Below, one piece after another: positions 55,378-63,931 of a stretch of DNA of 64,000 nt. How positions within the stretch are numbered: the stretch's first letter is position 1; the number at the start of each line of letters is the position of its first letter. The position numbers and the translations under genes were made by a program. The notes below the pieces were generated by a model that worked only from the letters and a program-made list of their open reading frames with translations, was not told the origin of the DNA and ran no database searches. This stretch comes from an uncultured Pseudomonadota bacterium (GTDB lineage Bacteria > Pseudomonadota > Gammaproteobacteria > Burkholderiales > SG8-39), in contig CAIXPL010000001.1 of the NCBI GenBank assembly GCA_903921325.1, forward strand, positions 186,001 through 250,000, in the 5' to 3' direction.

Positions 55378-56664
55378 TCAACGACTGCCTTCGGTGATGA
55401 TCCTGCTGTGCACACGGCGAAGCCCGTATGCCACTAGCACCAGAACCACCGGGATCGACAGGCCGGTGGCGACCTCGGGCTCGATGCGCATGCCGGCGCG
55501 CGATAACGCCTTGACCACATAGGCGATCAAGCCGACGACGTAATAGGTGATCGCCGCTACCGACAATCCCTCGACCGTCTGCTGCAGGCGCAACTGAAGG
55601 CCGGCGCGTCTTTCCATCGACGCGAGCAGCGCCTGGTTTTGCCGCTGCCGGGCGATATCCACGCGCGTCGACAGCAGTGCGCTGGCGCGCGCGATGCGCT
55701 GTGCCACATCGCGCATGCGCTGCGCCAGCGAGGCGCAGGTCGCCATCGCCGGTGTCAGGCGCCGGGCCATGAACTCCTCGATGGTTTGCATGCTGGCGAT
55801 CCGGTGTTCGCGCAGTTCGGCGATCCGGGTCCGTACCAGCTCCGAGTACGCGACGCTGGCGCCGAAGCGAAACTGGCTTGCCGCGAGCCCGCTTTCCACC
55901 TCGGCCGCGAGGTGGGTGAGTTCGCCCAGCAGGGCTTCGTCACGGGCATCGTTGTGCGCAATCGCATCGGTCAGCGTGGCCAGCGAGCGCTCGATGGCGA
56001 GGATGCGCGGCGCCTGCCGGCGCGCCATCGGCAGGGCGAGCAGGGCCATCATGCGATAGGCCTCGATCTCGAACAGCCGCTGCACCAGGCGGCCCGCCTG
56101 GCGCGGCGTGAAGCGTCGGTCCAGGATCAAAAAGCGCGTGCAGCCGTCGGCGTGAATCCGGAAATCGGTGAATGCCATGCCGGCGCCATCGCCGATTTCG
56201 GCGCCCACCACCACATTGCCATCGAAATGCTCGGCCAGCATCGCGCTGTGCGGTGGCTGCTCCTGGGCGCCGATCAGCTTCGCGTGCGCCGCCATGATGG
56301 TGCGGCCGGGCAACGCCGCCAGCCAGCCGTCCGGTAGCAGGCCGAGGGCGTGCTCGTCGTACGCTCCCGTGCCTTCGCCATCGATGAAGAACGCAAAGCC
56401 TGAAAATTCGCCGTGGCGCTCCCATTTAAGCCGTAGCGGGCCCAGCCTGGCAGTGTAATGGCTGGCCTGCGGCGGCGGCGGCACCACGCCAAAGCGCTCG
56501 CACAGGGCGGTCAGATGCGCGTGTTCGCGGGTGCGCTCCTCGGCTTCGATCATCACTGCCACATAGCTGGCGCGCGACGGCGTCTCCATCGGCTCCGGCG
56601 GTCGCGCGTGCACTTCATCGGCAAGGATGAAACGTTCGCCATGGTCGGGGGGTAGGCGGAGCAT
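55378..56664 (-). CDS. DUF3422 family membrane-anchored protein
   Basis: 428 residues. The N-terminal motif ADEVHARPPEPMETPSRASYVAV and later FDGNVVVGAEIGDGAGMAFTDF are DUF3422 hallmarks. A long helical middle (about 230-360) is followed by two C-terminal membrane segments (GLSVAAITYYVVGLIAYVV and LSIPVVLVLVAYGL). The topology recalls CorA-like proteins, but no metal motif is seen and the function is not known. It lies 8 bases after tspO. Confidence 0.85.
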   Translation of the reverse strand: MLRLPPDHGERFILADEVHARPPEPMETPSRASYVAVMIEAEERTREHAHLTALCERFGVVPPPPQASHYTARLGPLRLKWERHGEFSGFAFFIDGEGTGAYDEHALGLLPDGWLAALPGRTIMAAHAKLIGAQEQPPHSAMLAEHFDGNVVVGAEIGDGAGMAFTDFRIHADGCTRFLILDRRFTPRQAGRLVQRLFEIEAYRMMALLALPMARRQAPRILAIERSLATLTDAIAHNDARDEALLGELTHLAAEVESGLAASQFRFGASVAYSELVRTRIAELREHRIASMQTIEEFMARRLTPAMATCASLAQRMRDVAQRIARASALLSTRVDIARQRQNQALLASMERRAGLQLRLQQTVEGLSVAAITYYVVGLIAYVVKALSRAGMRIEPEVATGLSIPVVLVLVAYGLRRVHSRIITEGSR

Positions 56665-56672
56665 GCGCGGCT

Positions 56673-57167
56673 TCAGGCGGGCCCGAACGGGTAGTTGAGC
56701 TTCACCACCTCAAAATTGAGCGCGGCGGCGAAAGCGACCCACGCCAGATACGGCGCCAGCAGCCAGGCGGCGGCTTTCGAGTAAGGCAAGACCACCCAGA
56801 TCAGAACCGCGATCGAGAGCCACAGGAATCCGACCTCCGCGAGTGCCCAGTCCGGGCGGCGCAAGCGGAAGAACAGGGTGCTCCACAGTATGTTCAGCAC
56901 CAGGTTGAGCACAAACATCCAGAGCATGCGCCGGCGCGGTGCGTCCGCCGGCGCGCGATTCCACGCGTACACGAACGACAGCGCGGTGCAGCCAAAGATC
57001 AGGGTCCAGGCCGGGCCGAACAGCATGTCCGATGGCTTCCAGGCCGGCTCGCGAAGGCTGTAGTACCAGGGACTCAGGTCGGTGATCAGTGCGCCCAACA
57101 CGGCCACGGTCACGGCCGTAACCGCCGCCGCGATCACCGGCCTGACGCGGTGCCTGGCGAGAATCAA
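56673..57167 (-). CDS. tspO: TspO/MBR family tryptophan-rich sensory protein
   Basis: Five-helix membrane protein of 164 residues that binds porphyrins and other ligands. WYYSLREPAWKPSDMLFGPAWTLIFG is the family signature, and WSTLFFRLRRPDWALAEVGFLW is also conserved. In Rhodobacter sphaeroides TspO represses photosynthesis gene expression in response to oxygen. The best start is a TTG at 57167 that overlaps the bchP stop (TTGA), implying coupling; a later start is possible. Confidence 0.92.
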   Translation of the reverse strand: MILARHRVRPVIAAAVTAVTVAVLGALITDLSPWYYSLREPAWKPSDMLFGPAWTLIFGCTALSFVYAWNRAPADAPRRRMLWMFVLNLVLNILWSTLFFRLRRPDWALAEVGFLWLSIAVLIWVVLPYSKAAAWLLAPYLAWVAFAAALNFEVVKLNYPFGPA

Positions 57168-58369
57168 GGCCGCACCGCGCCGACGAGGTGCGCCAGGTCC
57201 TTGAAAAAGATTCGCACGTGGGCCATCGGCCTGGCGCGCACCAGTTCCTTGTTCATGTAGGCCTCGAAGGTAAGCTGCTGCACGTCGCGATCGCGGCAGA
57301 TGCTGACAAAGCGCTCGCGCCGGCGATCGGTCTTGTACCAGAAGCGCTGCATGATGCCGAGGATCCAGAACACCCGCCCATGTGCCTTCATGAAACGCTT
57401 GCGCGCCAGGGCAAGCGCGCGCGCGTCCCCAGTCGCCAGCATCACTTTCACCGCTTCGGCGGCATAGCGTCCGCCGACCATCGCGTAGTAGATGCCTTCA
57501 CCGGAGGCGGGCGCCACCACGCCCGCGGCGTCACCAGCCAGGACGACATCGCGGCCGTTGTCCCACTTGCGCATCGGCTTGAGCGGGATCGGCGCGCCTT
57601 CGCGCCGCAGGGTCTGCGCGCCCTCAAGGCCGTTGGCCTTGCGCAGCGCGGTGACAGCGGCGCGCTGTGAAAAGCCCTTGTGTGCCGTGCCGGTACCGAC
57701 ACTCGCGACCTCGCCGTGGGGGAAAATCCAGCTGTAAAAATCGGGCGATAGCGCGCCCTGGTAGATCACGTCGCAGCGCGTTGCGTCGAAGTTGGAACTG
57801 CCGGGGCCGGGGGAGCGCACGATCTCGTGATAGGCGAACACATAGGGCACCTGATCGGCGCCCGGCACCGCCTGCCGTGCCACTTCGGAACGCGCGCCGT
57901 CCGCGCCGATGACGGCGCGGGCGCGCACGCACTGCATGCTCTCGCCGGCACCGCCCTCACGTGTCCGGTAGTGCACGGTGGTGGTGACTTCATCTGCATT
58001 GCGTGACAGACGCTCAAAGATGCCGGTCTGGCGCGTCGCGCCAGCGGCCTGCGCACGCTGCCTCAGCCATTCGTCGAACACGTCGCGGTCGACCATGCCG
58101 ACAAATCCGCCTTGAATCGGAATATCGACCCGTTGGTCGGTCGGCGAGACCATGCGCGCCGATTTGATGCGCGCCACCAGCAGCGCATCGGGAATCGCGA
58201 AGTCGCGGATCAGGCGCGGCGGGATTGCTCCGCCGCAGGGCTTGGTGCGGCCCGCGCGGTCGAGCAGCAGCACCGAGCGCCCCGCACGTGCGAGGTCGTT
58301 GGCGGCGGTCGCGCCGGCTGGTCCGCCACCTACCACCACCACGTCGTAGGTTTCGATTGCGCTTGCCAT
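57164..58369 (-). CDS. bchP: Geranylgeranyl reductase
   Basis: Reduces the geranylgeranyl tail of bacteriochlorophyll to phytyl. The 401-residue FAD/NADPH protein starts with YDVVVVGGGPAGATAANDLAR and has the substrate-side KPCGGAIPPRL and the FAD motif DVVLAGDAAGVVAPASGEGIYYAM. GGAGG lies 5 bases before the ATG at 58369, favouring it over the ATG at 58381. It follows bch2 by 30 bases. Confidence 0.95.
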   Translation of the reverse strand: MASAIETYDVVVVGGGPAGATAANDLARAGRSVLLLDRAGRTKPCGGAIPPRLIRDFAIPDALLVARIKSARMVSPTDQRVDIPIQGGFVGMVDRDVFDEWLRQRAQAAGATRQTGIFERLSRNADEVTTTVHYRTREGGAGESMQCVRARAVIGADGARSEVARQAVPGADQVPYVFAYHEIVRSPGPGSSNFDATRCDVIYQGALSPDFYSWIFPHGEVASVGTGTAHKGFSQRAAVTALRKANGLEGAQTLRREGAPIPLKPMRKWDNGRDVVLAGDAAGVVAPASGEGIYYAMVGGRYAAEAVKVMLATGDARALALARKRFMKAHGRVFWILGIMQRFWYKTDRRRERFVSICRDRDVQQLTFEAYMNKELVRARPMAHVRIFFKDLAHLVGAVRP

Positions 58370-58399
58370 GCCTGCCTCCATGCCGTTATCGCACCATTG

Positions 58400-59710
58400 T
58401 CAGGAAAACAGGATCGCCGCATTGTCGTTGCGGCGGCGGGCAACTTCCGCGGCCAGCCGCGCGGCGAACAGGAACAGGGCAGCCTCTGCGCCAAACACGA
58501 CCGCATAGGCGATTCCCGGTGCGCCGAACAGGTAACGCGCAAGGTCGCTCGCCGCCGTTCCCACCAGGCCGCCCAGGCCGAACGCTACGGCCTGAGCCGC
58601 GCCCCACAGTCCCATGCGTATGCCTTCGCGCGATTCGCCGTCGGCACCCGCCAGGCTCATCATCGAGCCGATCGCCGCGATCGAGAACGCGCCGTTCGCC
58701 ACGCCGAGCACGAATACCGTGGCGCGTAGCGGCCACAGCGGGCCGACCTGCGCCGCCACCGCCAATGCAGAAAGCGCGGCGGCCGAAGCGATGCAGCCGC
58801 CGATCATCCACATGCGCAGCGAACCCACGCGGCTGCCGGTGCCGGCGCTGCCGGCAGCCGCCACCAGCAGCATACCGAGCAGCACCCCGCCGTGCTGCAC
58901 ACTGGAGAGCTGAGTCGATTCGCCCGGCGTAAAACCGAATACCGTGCCGGCGAACGGCTCGAGGATCAGATCCTGCGCGCTGTAGGCAAGCATCGAGATG
59001 AAAACGAAAATCGTGAAGCGCCGCGCGGGCGTATCGGCCCATACTTCGGCAAGCACGTCGCGGAACACCGGTCTGCCGGCCTGGCGCGGCGGGGCGGCAG
59101 CCGCGCTGGGCGCGCCTTCGAGATTCCAGACAGCAAGCAGGCTGACCAAGAAAGCGACGGCCGACACCGCGGCGGTGACCGCCACCAGCCGTGCCGGAGA
59201 ATACGGTTCGAGCAGATGGCCGGCCACGCCGGTGGTGACGATGAAACCGGCGATCATCAGCATCCACACGATGGTCGCCGCGGCCGCGCGCCGCCGCGCG
59301 GTCACCCGCTTGGCCAGCAGCACCAGCAGCGAGGTGCCGGACGCACCCACACCGACACCTATCATGGTGAAGGCAAGCAGCGCCAGCACCACGCCCGCGG
59401 CGACGCTGCTGCCCATCAGGGCGGTCGCCGCCGCCGCGAGAATGCCCCCCAGCGCGAGTACCGCCATGCCGCCGACGATCCACGGGCTGCGCCTGCCGCC
59501 GACGTCCGATCGGTGACCCATGCGCGGCCGCACCATCTGCACCACATAGTGCAGCGCCACCAGGAGCCCCGGCAACAGCGCCGGCAGGCCCAGTTCGACC
59601 ACCATGACGCGGTTCAGGGTCGACGTGGTGAGCACGACGATCGCCCCCAGCGAGGCCTGCACCAGACCCAGGCGCACGATGCCCAGCCAGCCCAGGGGTG
59701 CTTCGCTCAT
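58400..59710 (-). CDS. PucC/Bch2-family membrane transporter-like protein
   Basis: A 436-residue protein with about twelve membrane helices, of the BCD/PucC branch of the major facilitator superfamily. The start MSEAPLGWLGIVRLGLVQ and RPRMGHRSDVGGRRSPWI resemble LhaA/Bch2, which assist assembly of light-harvesting complexes or pigment delivery. The bchG-bch2-bchP order matches Rhodobacter orf428, so Bch2 is likelier than PucC. The ATG at 59710 overlaps the bchG stop. Confidence 0.9.
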   Translation of the reverse strand: MSEAPLGWLGIVRLGLVQASLGAIVVLTTSTLNRVMVVELGLPALLPGLLVALHYVVQMVRPRMGHRSDVGGRRSPWIVGGMAVLALGGILAAAATALMGSSVAAGVVLALLAFTMIGVGVGASGTSLLVLLAKRVTARRRAAAATIVWMLMIAGFIVTTGVAGHLLEPYSPARLVAVTAAVSAVAFLVSLLAVWNLEGAPSAAAAPPRQAGRPVFRDVLAEVWADTPARRFTIFVFISMLAYSAQDLILEPFAGTVFGFTPGESTQLSSVQHGGVLLGMLLVAAAGSAGTGSRVGSLRMWMIGGCIASAAALSALAVAAQVGPLWPLRATVFVLGVANGAFSIAAIGSMMSLAGADGESREGIRMGLWGAAQAVAFGLGGLVGTAASDLARYLFGAPGIAYAVVFGAEAALFLFAARLAAEVARRRNDNAAILFS

Positions 59711-60594
59711 GCGTGCGCTCCGGCGATCGGGCGCAGGGCGAAAGCGCTCACCAGCATGCCAATCACATAAAGGGTGACGCCGTTGCCGCTGTACCAAGTG
59801 GCGCGCGATCCGGGATTTTCCAGAAAGCGGTCCATCAGCAGCGCCTGGAGCAGCAGCAGCAGCGCCACCGCGATGGCGTGGCCGGGTCGCTGCCAGGCGA
59901 TCAGCAGCAATACCACCAGCACCTGGGGCGCGGCCATCATCACACAGGCGACGCGGGCGGCGTTCTGCTCGCCCAACCGGACGGGCAGGGAAGCGATGCC
60001 GGTCTGCCGGTCGCCGGCGATCGATTTGAAATCGTTCAGGGTCATGATGCCGTGCGCGCCGGCACTGTACAACGCGGCCAGCAGCAACGAGCGTGCGCCG
60101 GGCATCGCGCCCCCAGCCATTACCGCGGCACCGGTCACCCAGGCCAGGCCTTCATAGCAGACCGCACAGGCAGAATTGCCCCACCAGCCATTAGTTTTCA
60201 GGCGCAGCGGCGGCGCGCTGTAAGCCCAGGCCAGCGCCAGGCCCAGCCCTGCCGCGCCGAAGCCCCAGGGGCCCAGAGTGGTGGCGACAACCAGCGACAG
60301 CGCGGTCCAACCGATCGCGATGTAGAGGCCCCAGCGTCCGGGAACACGCCCCGAAGGGATCGGCCGGTTCGGCTCGTTGATGGCATCGACATGCCGGTCG
60401 AACCAGTCGTTCACTGCCTGGCTGGTGCCGCACACCAGCGGGCCGGCCAGCGCGACACCGACTGCGATTGTGGCCCAATGGCCTTCGCGCGGCACTCCCG
60501 ATGCCACCACGCCGCAGCCGAACGCCCACATCGGCGGAAACCAGGTGATCGGTTTCAGCAATTGCGCCACTGCACTCAGTTGCGGGCCGGCCAT
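59707..60594 (-). CDS. bchG: Bacteriochlorophyll a synthase (chlorophyll synthase)
   Basis: UbiA-type prenyltransferase that esterifies bacteriochlorophyllide with geranylgeranyl diphosphate. The first Asp-rich motif is in QAVNDWFDRHVDAINEPNRPIPSG and the second in MTLNDFKSIAGDRQTGIASLPV. It has 295 residues with multiple membrane helices. The ATG at 60594 (MAGPQLSAVAQLLKPITWFPPMWAFGCG) fits the family; upstream codons fall in the promoter. Confidence 0.95.
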   Translation of the reverse strand: MAGPQLSAVAQLLKPITWFPPMWAFGCGVVASGVPREGHWATIAVGVALAGPLVCGTSQAVNDWFDRHVDAINEPNRPIPSGRVPGRWGLYIAIGWTALSLVVATTLGPWGFGAAGLGLALAWAYSAPPLRLKTNGWWGNSACAVCYEGLAWVTGAAVMAGGAMPGARSLLLAALYSAGAHGIMTLNDFKSIAGDRQTGIASLPVRLGEQNAARVACVMMAAPQVLVVLLLIAWQRPGHAIAVALLLLLQALLMDRFLENPGSRATWYSGNGVTLYVIGMLVSAFALRPIAGAHA

Positions 60595-60615
60595 ACCTAG
60601 AACGCCGTGTGAGAT

Positions 60616-60666
60616 TGTCAGGTCGAATCTACGCTGGACATTAAATATCGTCAATAATAATTGACA
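60616..60666 (-). promoter_or_regulatory. bchG promoter with two PpsR-like operators
   Basis: On the minus strand TTGACG (60654-60649), a 17-base spacer and TAGATT (60631-60626) form a good sigma-70 promoter. The -35 lies in CGTCAATAATAATTGACA (60649-60666) and the -10 in TGTCAGGTCGAATCTACG (60616-60633). Each is one base off TGT-N12-ACA. This separates bchG-bch2-bchP from ppsR transcription. Confidence 0.62.
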
Positions 60667-60738
60667 ACTGTCGAGCGCACCCGACGCGCAGCCAGGCAGC
60701 CGCGCGGGAAACAGGGCACGGGCCGGCACCCGCGAGGG

Positions 60739-62154
60739 CTACTTATCGGACTCAGCGACCAGGTCGCCCAGGCCGTAGCGATGCAGCTTGACGTACAGAC
60801 TCTGGCGCGAAAGACCGAGCATCTCCGCCGCCGAGGCGCGGTTGTCGTGGGTCAGCTGCAACGCCGCCTCGATGCACAGTTTCTCGATCAGGTCGGTGGA
60901 CTCCTGCACCAAGTCCTTGAGCGGCACCCGACCCACGAGTTCGGTCAATTGCTCGACCGATCGCGGTAGGTCCTGGCTGGAGTGCGCGCGCGACGACAGC
61001 CGCCAGCCGACATTGCGGATCATGAACCCCAGGCAGGGCTGATCGCCGTGCGGGACCGACACGCCGGAGATTTCCACTTCGATGCTGGAACCGTCCTCGC
61101 CGCGCAGCGTGGTAGCGAACAGCTTGACCGAGCCGTGCTGGCGCAGATTGGACATCAGCACGCTCAGGTCGACGCCGGGGCGACCGAGCCAGCGGTCGAT
61201 CGATTCGCCGCGGGCCATGGCCTCGTTGGGCAACTGCACCAGGTCGAGAAATGCCGTATTCGCGGTGAGGATCTGACCCTTCGGGTCGGTGAGCACGAAA
61301 CCGTCAGGCGCGCTCTCGACCACCCGGCGCAGCATCGATTCGCCCTTCGGCGCGGCCCCGCTGGCCTCCTGTTGCAGGCTGGACAGGCGTACCAGAAACA
61401 GGGTTGAATTTTCCTGGCGGAACAGTGAGGCTGAAACCAGCAATTCGCGCTTGCCATCGGCCAGGCGCACCCGGACGTTGTCGGCGCGGCTGGCGGCGCG
61501 CACGCCGGCCAGCAGGTCCGCAATCACCTGGCCGCTTGTCGCCTCGAAACTGTCGAGCACCGCTCTGCCAAGCACCACGCGCGCGGCCTCGCCCAGCAAC
61601 TCGACGGCCGCCGAATTGGCCTCCACCACTTTCAGGGTGGAGGCATCGACGATCAGGATGGCCTCGGTGGAACTCTGGAACAGCAGCCGGTAGCGCGTTT
61701 CCACCTGGCGGAAGCGCCAATAATCGCGCTCCATCGATTGCTGGGCATCAACCAGCCGGCGCTGCAGCGAGGCGACCGAGCGAAGATCGCGGCCGACCGC
61801 GACGATGCGGCCTTCGCGGCCCACCTGCATGGCTGAATAAAGCACCGGCAGGTCGCCGCCGCGGGAGGAGGGGTGGTTGATATGCCGGGAGCGCGGCGCG
61901 GTCTTGGCGGCTGCATCGCGCAGCAGCGCTTCCACCTTTGGCCGGCTTTCCTCGGTTACCGTTTCGGTCCACGGCTTGCCAACCCAGTCGGCGTAGCCCT
62001 CGATGGAAATATCTTCGCTGCCGAATGCGGTGTCGCGGATCACCCCGTCGCTATCAACGATCAGGGCCACATCCGCCGCGGCGGCGATCAGGGTGCCCGT
62101 GGCCTCGGCGTTCAGACCGACCAGGAAATTCTTGGGTGCTCCGAACTGCTTCAC
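60739..62154 (-). CDS. ppsR: Transcriptional regulator PpsR/CrtJ
   Basis: Redox- and light-responsive repressor of photosynthesis genes. The 471-residue protein has an N-terminal domain, PAS domains (about 165-265 and 285-385) and a C-terminal Fis-type helix-turn-helix (ASAAEMLGLSRQSLYVKLHRYGL). Only two Cys are present: one in the last PAS (DQPCLG) and Cys427 in EKLCIEAAL just before the DNA-binding helices, the place of the redox Cys of Rhodobacter CrtJ. The linker Cys that forms its disulfide partner is absent. GGAGT lies 6 bases before the GTG at 62154. It follows aerR by 27 bases. Confidence 0.95.
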   Translation of the reverse strand: MKQFGAPKNFLVGLNAEATGTLIAAAADVALIVDSDGVIRDTAFGSEDISIEGYADWVGKPWTETVTEESRPKVEALLRDAAAKTAPRSRHINHPSSRGGDLPVLYSAMQVGREGRIVAVGRDLRSVASLQRRLVDAQQSMERDYWRFRQVETRYRLLFQSSTEAILIVDASTLKVVEANSAAVELLGEAARVVLGRAVLDSFEATSGQVIADLLAGVRAASRADNVRVRLADGKRELLVSASLFRQENSTLFLVRLSSLQQEASGAAPKGESMLRRVVESAPDGFVLTDPKGQILTANTAFLDLVQLPNEAMARGESIDRWLGRPGVDLSVLMSNLRQHGSVKLFATTLRGEDGSSIEVEISGVSVPHGDQPCLGFMIRNVGWRLSSRAHSSQDLPRSVEQLTELVGRVPLKDLVQESTDLIEKLCIEAALQLTHDNRASAAEMLGLSRQSLYVKLHRYGLGDLVAESDK

Positions 62155-62181
62155 GACAATACTCCAGAACCAAAAATGTAA

Positions 62182-63111
62182 CTAGGAACTGCGATCCATG
62201 GATGGCGCTTTGCCACCCGGGCGGTCCGCGCCCGGCGTCAGCACCATCCGCTCCGCTTTTGCCAGAGCCTGCCAGCCATCAATCGCAGTTGCATCCGCCC
62301 CAACCTGTTCAGCCAATTCCGGATGTGCGACGAAAACCGGACCGCCTACCATGACCACCACCGCCGGGTTGAGCGAGGCGCGCCGGCTGCTGCGGACGTC
62401 TTCCCTCAGTAACTCGAGTTGGACTTCCGAGCCCACCGACAGGCCGATCAGGTCAAACCATTCGTCGTGAACCAATGCATTGAGGTCGTCACGGGCGCCC
62501 GGGAAGCGAGTGGATACATCCCAGCCGGCGCGGATGAACAACTCTGCAACCATGGTCAGGCCAAGCGTATGCTGTTCGCCACGGGTTGGTGCGAAAACCG
62601 CCTTCCTTTGTTTACACTCGTAGTTTATCGTGATTGGACAGGTTCCGGCGAGTTCGCGGATCAATTGTTGCAGATGCCCGGTGCCGATGGTCACGGTGGT
62701 GAAGTCGGATTGGTCCGAATCCCAGAGTTCACCCAGGCACCTGGCGGCCGGCGCGATCAGTTCCAGGTAGATCGATTCGAGCGCCACGCCGCGCGCCCGC
62801 AGCGACCCGACGTACGCCGAGATGGCCGGCGCATCGTCGGTCATCACCAGCCTGACCAGTTCGGCCACCTCCCGCTTGTAGGGTCGGGGGAGTACCGCCT
62901 GGGAGGCGCACCCCGCAGATTCCGGCTGGTGCGCCAGCATCAGGCGCGGAATGATTTCCGCCTCTATCGTCTGTGTCAAGAGGGAAAGACACTCTTCGGC
63001 GACCTCACAGTCTAACGGCATCCAGTGCCCGACGAGCCTGCCGCTGCTCGGGGCATCTTCCACTTCCCCAGGCGACCATCCCAAGAAGTCCGGTTGACCT
63101 GCATTGTCCAT
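62182..63111 (-). CDS. PpaA/AerR-type cobalamin-binding antirepressor
   Basis: 309-residue regulator with a B12-binding-like domain: a helical part (about 80-150, ending CLGELWDSDQSDFTTVTIGTGHLQQL) and a Rossmann-like part (AVFAPTRGEQHTLGLTMVAELFIRAGWDV, then WFDLIGLSVGSEVQLELL). In Rhodobacter AerR/PpaA binds cobalamin and PpsR/CrtJ and relieves repression. The canonical DxHxxG motif is not seen, as in other PpaA proteins. AGGGGG lies upstream of the ATG at 63111; a GTG at 63174 would give a 330-residue form. It probably forms an operon with ppsR. Confidence 0.87.
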   Translation of the reverse strand: MDNAGQPDFLGWSPGEVEDAPSSGRLVGHWMPLDCEVAEECLSLLTQTIEAEIIPRLMLAHQPESAGCASQAVLPRPYKREVAELVRLVMTDDAPAISAYVGSLRARGVALESIYLELIAPAARCLGELWDSDQSDFTTVTIGTGHLQQLIRELAGTCPITINYECKQRKAVFAPTRGEQHTLGLTMVAELFIRAGWDVSTRFPGARDDLNALVHDEWFDLIGLSVGSEVQLELLREDVRSSRRASLNPAVVVMVGGPVFVAHPELAEQVGADATAIDGWQALAKAERMVLTPGADRPGGKAPSMDRSS

Positions 63112-63400
63112 GGACCACCCCCTCTGCCTCTCGCTCCCTGGTTTGACTGCGGACTTGCACCCACTTGTTGACACGCTACCAGACCGCGGGCAGCTTGCAA
63201 AGGCGCGCCACGGTGCCGGCGCAAATTAAATTCAGGCCGTGCCGATGCTTAAATTTCGACCACGCCGATGCTGTCGTTAACGCTATTCCACGCTGCCGAA
63301 ACTGTCAATAAACCAATACGTCAACATAGATTGACATTCCAGAAAAACCGGTCTACATTGATTCTCAAGGACCATTCATAACGAGGAAGGCAAACCGGAC
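63112..63400. promoter_or_regulatory. Divergent aerR-bchF control region
   Basis: The 289 bases contain a strong plus-strand promoter for bchF: TTGACA (63331-63336), 17 bases, TACATT (63354-63359). Two PpsR-like sites sit upstream and over the -35: TGTCAATAAACCAATACG (63303-63320) and CGTCAACATAGATTGACA (63319-63336), each one base off TGT-N12-ACA. A direct repeat GCCGATGCT lies near 63241 and 63265. A weak aerR promoter may be TTGCAA-N16-TAGCGT on the minus strand, near 63200-63173. Confidence 0.6.
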
Positions 63401-63931
63401 ATGCGGCAGCTCCGTCCAACCCGCTTGGAACCCCAGCCGTTGTATACGGCAGAGGAGCGCCGCCGCCGCGATGCGTCGCCATGGACCCTGGTGCAGGGCG
63501 TGCTGGCGCCACTGCAATTACTGGTGTTCCTGGTCAGCCTGTGCCTGGTAGTGCGTTACCTGGGAACCGGCGAGGGGTTGCTCGCGGCCACGGTCTCGAT
63601 CGTGGCCAAGACCCTTGTGCTCTACACCATCATGATTACTGGGTCGATCTGGGAAAAGGACGTCTTTGGCTGCTACCTGTTTGCGCGCCCGTTCTTCTGG
63701 GAAGACGTGGTCAGCATGCTGGTGCTGGGCCTGCATACCGCCTATCTGGCAGCGCTCCTGACGGGCTGGCTCGACGCCCGCCAGCAGATGTTCCTCGCCC
63801 TGGCGGCATATGCGTCATACGTTGTCAATGCAAGCCAGTTCCTGCTCAAGCTGCGTGCTGCGCGGCTGCAGGGGGCGCACGCGCGCGCTGGCATGGCGGG
63901 CGGCGGCGCCTTGCTGGGAATTTCCGAATGA
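63401..63931 (+). CDS. bchF: 3-vinyl bacteriochlorophyllide hydratase
   Basis: Hydrates the C-3 vinyl group of chlorophyllide on the way to bacteriochlorophyll a. The 176-residue membrane protein has LYTAEERRRRDASPWTLVQG, SIWEKDVFGCYLFARPFFWEDVVSMLVL and AAYASYVVNASQFLLKLR, BchF signatures. AGGAAGG lies 10 bases before the ATG at 63401. It starts the bchF-bchN run and overlaps bchN (ATGA). Confidence 0.95.
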   Translation: MRQLRPTRLEPQPLYTAEERRRRDASPWTLVQGVLAPLQLLVFLVSLCLVVRYLGTGEGLLAATVSIVAKTLVLYTIMITGSIWEKDVFGCYLFARPFFWEDVVSMLVLGLHTAYLAALLTGWLDARQQMFLALAAYASYVVNASQFLLKLRAARLQGAHARAGMAGGGALLGISE

